From contig CDMY01000780.1 in assembly GCA_001179505.1 (NCBI GenBank), positions 1 through 20,604 of the forward strand: 20,604 nt of DNA, given 5' to 3'. Below, in pieces: positions 18,765 to 20,604 of this stretch (the first letter of the stretch is position 1; every line of letters begins with the position of its first letter). The notes beneath the pieces were generated by a model. It was not told the origin of the DNA. It made no database searches and saw nothing but the letters and a program-made list of their open reading frames with translations. This DNA comes from Vitrella brassicaformis (Eukaryota; Sar; Vitrellaceae). The translations under genes and the position numbers were made by a program.

Positions 18765-20279
18765 CTAAGGCAGGTGCAGCCTGACGTGGTACATCTTGCC
18801 CCAGTTCTTGCCCGTCACCAGCACCTCCCCTCGCCGCTCGTCCACCGTGGCGATGCCATTGAAGCTGCCGTCTGTCCGCCGCCGGTGAGGCGCCAAAGGA
18901 AGACAGGAAAAGTCCCAGAACGACAACACTCGGCCGGTCGATGGATCGATCTGTAAGATCCACTTGGTGTACCACACGTTTGCCAGCAGAGACCCGCGGA
19001 ACCACTCAAGCTCATTGATCATCCTGCAGACAGACAGCGAAAAGGAAGGGCATCAGGCCGCTTGGTCGTCTGTCCCTTCGGCCGTTAAGTCATTCCTGAG
19101 CCAAATGAACCGTGTGCTCACGTGATGGGTTTGCTGTCTTTGTCTCGGACATTGATGGACTTGACGACGCGAGCGGGCCGGCCTTGGTCGTTTCCATGGA
19201 CGAGAGAGGAGTCCCAGAAGTCGAGCTGGCTGGAGCCGTCAGACACAATCAGGTGACGACTGTCGGTCGTGATGCCCCAACCTACACACACTCATGGATA
19301 GAGAAACAGACGGCTGGCAGGCAGGCAGGCAGGCACATCGATGCACCTCCCCCTTCCCCTCCCCGCCAATGTTGCTCACCCTCGCCTGTGGTCGTTTCGA
19401 AGGAGATCTTGTGGAGAGGCCTCAGCTCTTTGTCCCAGACGATCGCCTGCTGCTCCTTCCACGTCAGCTGCACCAACCTATCTCCCACAGCACAAATGCC
19501 CTCGCCGAAGTAACGCGGTGGCAAACGCCGCTCCATCACTTCTGGGCCCAATAACGATTCTGAAGGCCGGTCGTCGTCGATAACGGCGACGGACCTCCTG
19601 CCGCTTTCGGAGCTCGAGAGGGGTATAGGGGCGGTGTGGTGGTTTTGGTCACCAGCCAGAGAGACCGATGGCCGGAGAGCCGACAGGATGTTCATCCAGC
19701 TGGTGGGCCGCATCTCTGATGGTGAGGGGAGAGGCCCGGCTGGCGCATCTTTGGTGAGCCTCCGGGCAGTGATACGGCTCCTTCCCCACATACCTACGCA
19801 CACACCGAGGCACAGACAAGACGACTGAATGAGTGAATGAAGGCCCCCCACCCCACCCGTTGTTGTGTGTGGACCGGACCTGTGCTCTCGTAGAGCTTCC
19901 CGTCGAGCGTACACAGCCCCTGGGTGAAGTCCCTGGGGTTGTGCTCACACACGCCCAACACCTCAAAGCCACACGGCTCCGGCAGGTGCACCTCATCCAC
20001 GTCACCGTCCACCGTCTCCATACTCCTCACTCGAGGCCTCTCTTGGGTGGCGGCCTTCGCAGACATCACAGAAAGGAGCGGCAACGCAGCAAGGGGCACA
20101 AAGTGGCGCCGCGGGACGGTGCGGCGCGGTCCGCCTTGGGTGCGGGGAAGGGAGAACAGGCGCTTGGGGTAGTGAGAGGCGCATCGGTCGGTGGAGAGGC
20201 GGATGAAGGAGAGGGCAACTGACGGCACTCTGAATGCATGCAGCAAAGCTGGTAGAGCCAGCATGTGGGCGACAAACAT
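18765..20279 (-). CDS. Glutaminyl-peptide cyclotransferase, plant type (Glu_cyclase_2 family)
   Basis: Cyclises N-terminal glutamine to pyroglutamate; plant-type beta-propeller family, unrelated to the animal zinc enzyme. Exons in coding order: 20279-19880, 19793-19380, 19281-19122, 19023-18765; 410 aa, phases consistent. Family motifs run in order: DFTQGL (residues 118-122), LYESTG, RYFGEGI, VQLTW, GWGIT, VSDGS, INELEW, LLANVWYTKWIL, IDPSTGRV, FNGIATV and VTGKNWGKMY. An insertion of about 60 residues lies between GMWGRSR and RYFGEGI. The N-terminus reads as a multi-part presequence: hydrophobic signal (1-15), Phe16 after a likely cleavage, a basic Ser/Arg-rich stretch, then PRRHFVPLAALPLLS and SAKA (56-76), like a twin-arginine lumen signal. 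Plastid lumen location is inference. A further in-frame ATG at 20414, via exon 20414-20377 spliced to 20304 (donor GTGAAC), would add 21 residues; I prefer 20279 because the signal begins there. Confidence 0.88.
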
Positions 20280-20324
20280 CAAGCTGACAGACGGATGCAC
20301 GTGCCTGCACACACAGACAGAGCG

Positions 20325-20369
20325 TAGATCAGATGTTCAGATCTGATGTGCAGATCTGAGCGGATCTTT
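20325..20369. repeat. AGATCTG-rich palindromic cluster upstream of the cyclase gene
   Basis: Within 45 bp there are two CAGATCTG palindromes (20338-20345 and 20351-20358) plus partial copies (AGATCAGATG, CGGATC). The cluster lies inside the putative first intron or 5' region of the minus-strand cyclase gene. Confidence 0.55.
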
Positions 20370-20414
20370 CGTTCACCTTTGAAGGACGGTGCAGCAGGTG
20401 CATGGATAGATCAT

Positions 20415-20604
20415 CCAAAGGGCATTTCGCGCGTGTGAGAATGGAGCTGCCTAAGCTCGCGCAGGGGAGCGGTTTCACAGAATGTCCTAAGCGGCCTGAC
20501 GGCCAAGTCCCATGTCTTTCACGCACAGTCTGTGCGAAAAGGCCGGTGAGGACCTTTCCTGTAGTCAGCTGAATAGAGGATCTGCTGGGCGGTAAGTCCC
20601 AGAG
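20415..20604. other. Window edge upstream of the cyclase gene
   Basis: No gene is certain here. A + strand frame from the ATG at 20441 is open for 43 codons, or could end at a GTGAGG donor near 20546 as a first exon of a divergent gene. It has no recognisable motif and the window ends before it can be tested. Confidence 0.3.

Noticed and set aside
1-20604. CRISPR arrays, tRNA or rRNA genes, integrases, phage or bacterial operons
   Set aside because: No regularly spaced repeats, cloverleaf sequences, rRNA motifs or prokaryotic gene layout were seen. The window is intron-rich eukaryotic DNA.

Overview
This is eukaryotic nuclear DNA with compact, intron-rich protein genes. Introns are mostly 60-120 bp, nearly all GT-AG, and loaded with (TG)n, (GTCT)n and (GATG)n tracts just before the acceptor. 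The GC-rich coding, a plastid-type presequence on one gene and a ciliary-type gene suggest a photosynthetic alveolate. A chromerid such as Vitrella is the best guess, but that is inference from style, with no database support. There are no bacterial operons, tRNAs, rRNAs or CRISPR arrays.

Layout. 1-1433 is repeat-rich with no convincing gene, and holds a foldback repeat at 988-1262. A short uncertain gene on + lies at about 1434-1939, possibly running on to 2206. 2483-5334 (-) is an 8-exon GAA1/GPAA1 subunit of the GPI transamidase. It is divergent, over 178 bp, from a single-exon 199-aa protein of unknown function at 5513-6112 (+). A gene-free stretch (6113-7567) follows. 7568-12118 (-) is a 16-exon major facilitator transporter, spinster-like, with a very large central loop. 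It is divergent, over 137 bp, from a 21-exon EDEM-family GH47 mannosidase-like protein at 12256-17506 (+) that carries a C-terminal protease-associated (PA) domain. 17927-18376 (-) is a small three-span TMEM218-like protein. 18765-20279 (-) is a plant-type glutaminyl cyclase with an apparent multi-part plastid/thylakoid-lumen presequence. An upstream in-frame start at 20414 is possible for this last gene.

The exon models were assembled by hand from in-frame splice sites. For GAA1, EDEM and the cyclase every junction keeps phase and conserved family motifs flow across the joins. The transporter has one uncertain micro-exon junction.

GAA1 and EDEM both act in the ER (GPI anchoring; glycoprotein quality control), but nothing in the sequence links them functionally. 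I see no new multi-gene system. The most interesting items are the Cys/His-rich insertion in the EDEM protein, the plastid-type leader on the glutaminyl cyclase, the roughly 490-residue loop in the transporter, and the way intronic TG/CA repeats follow the direction of transcription.
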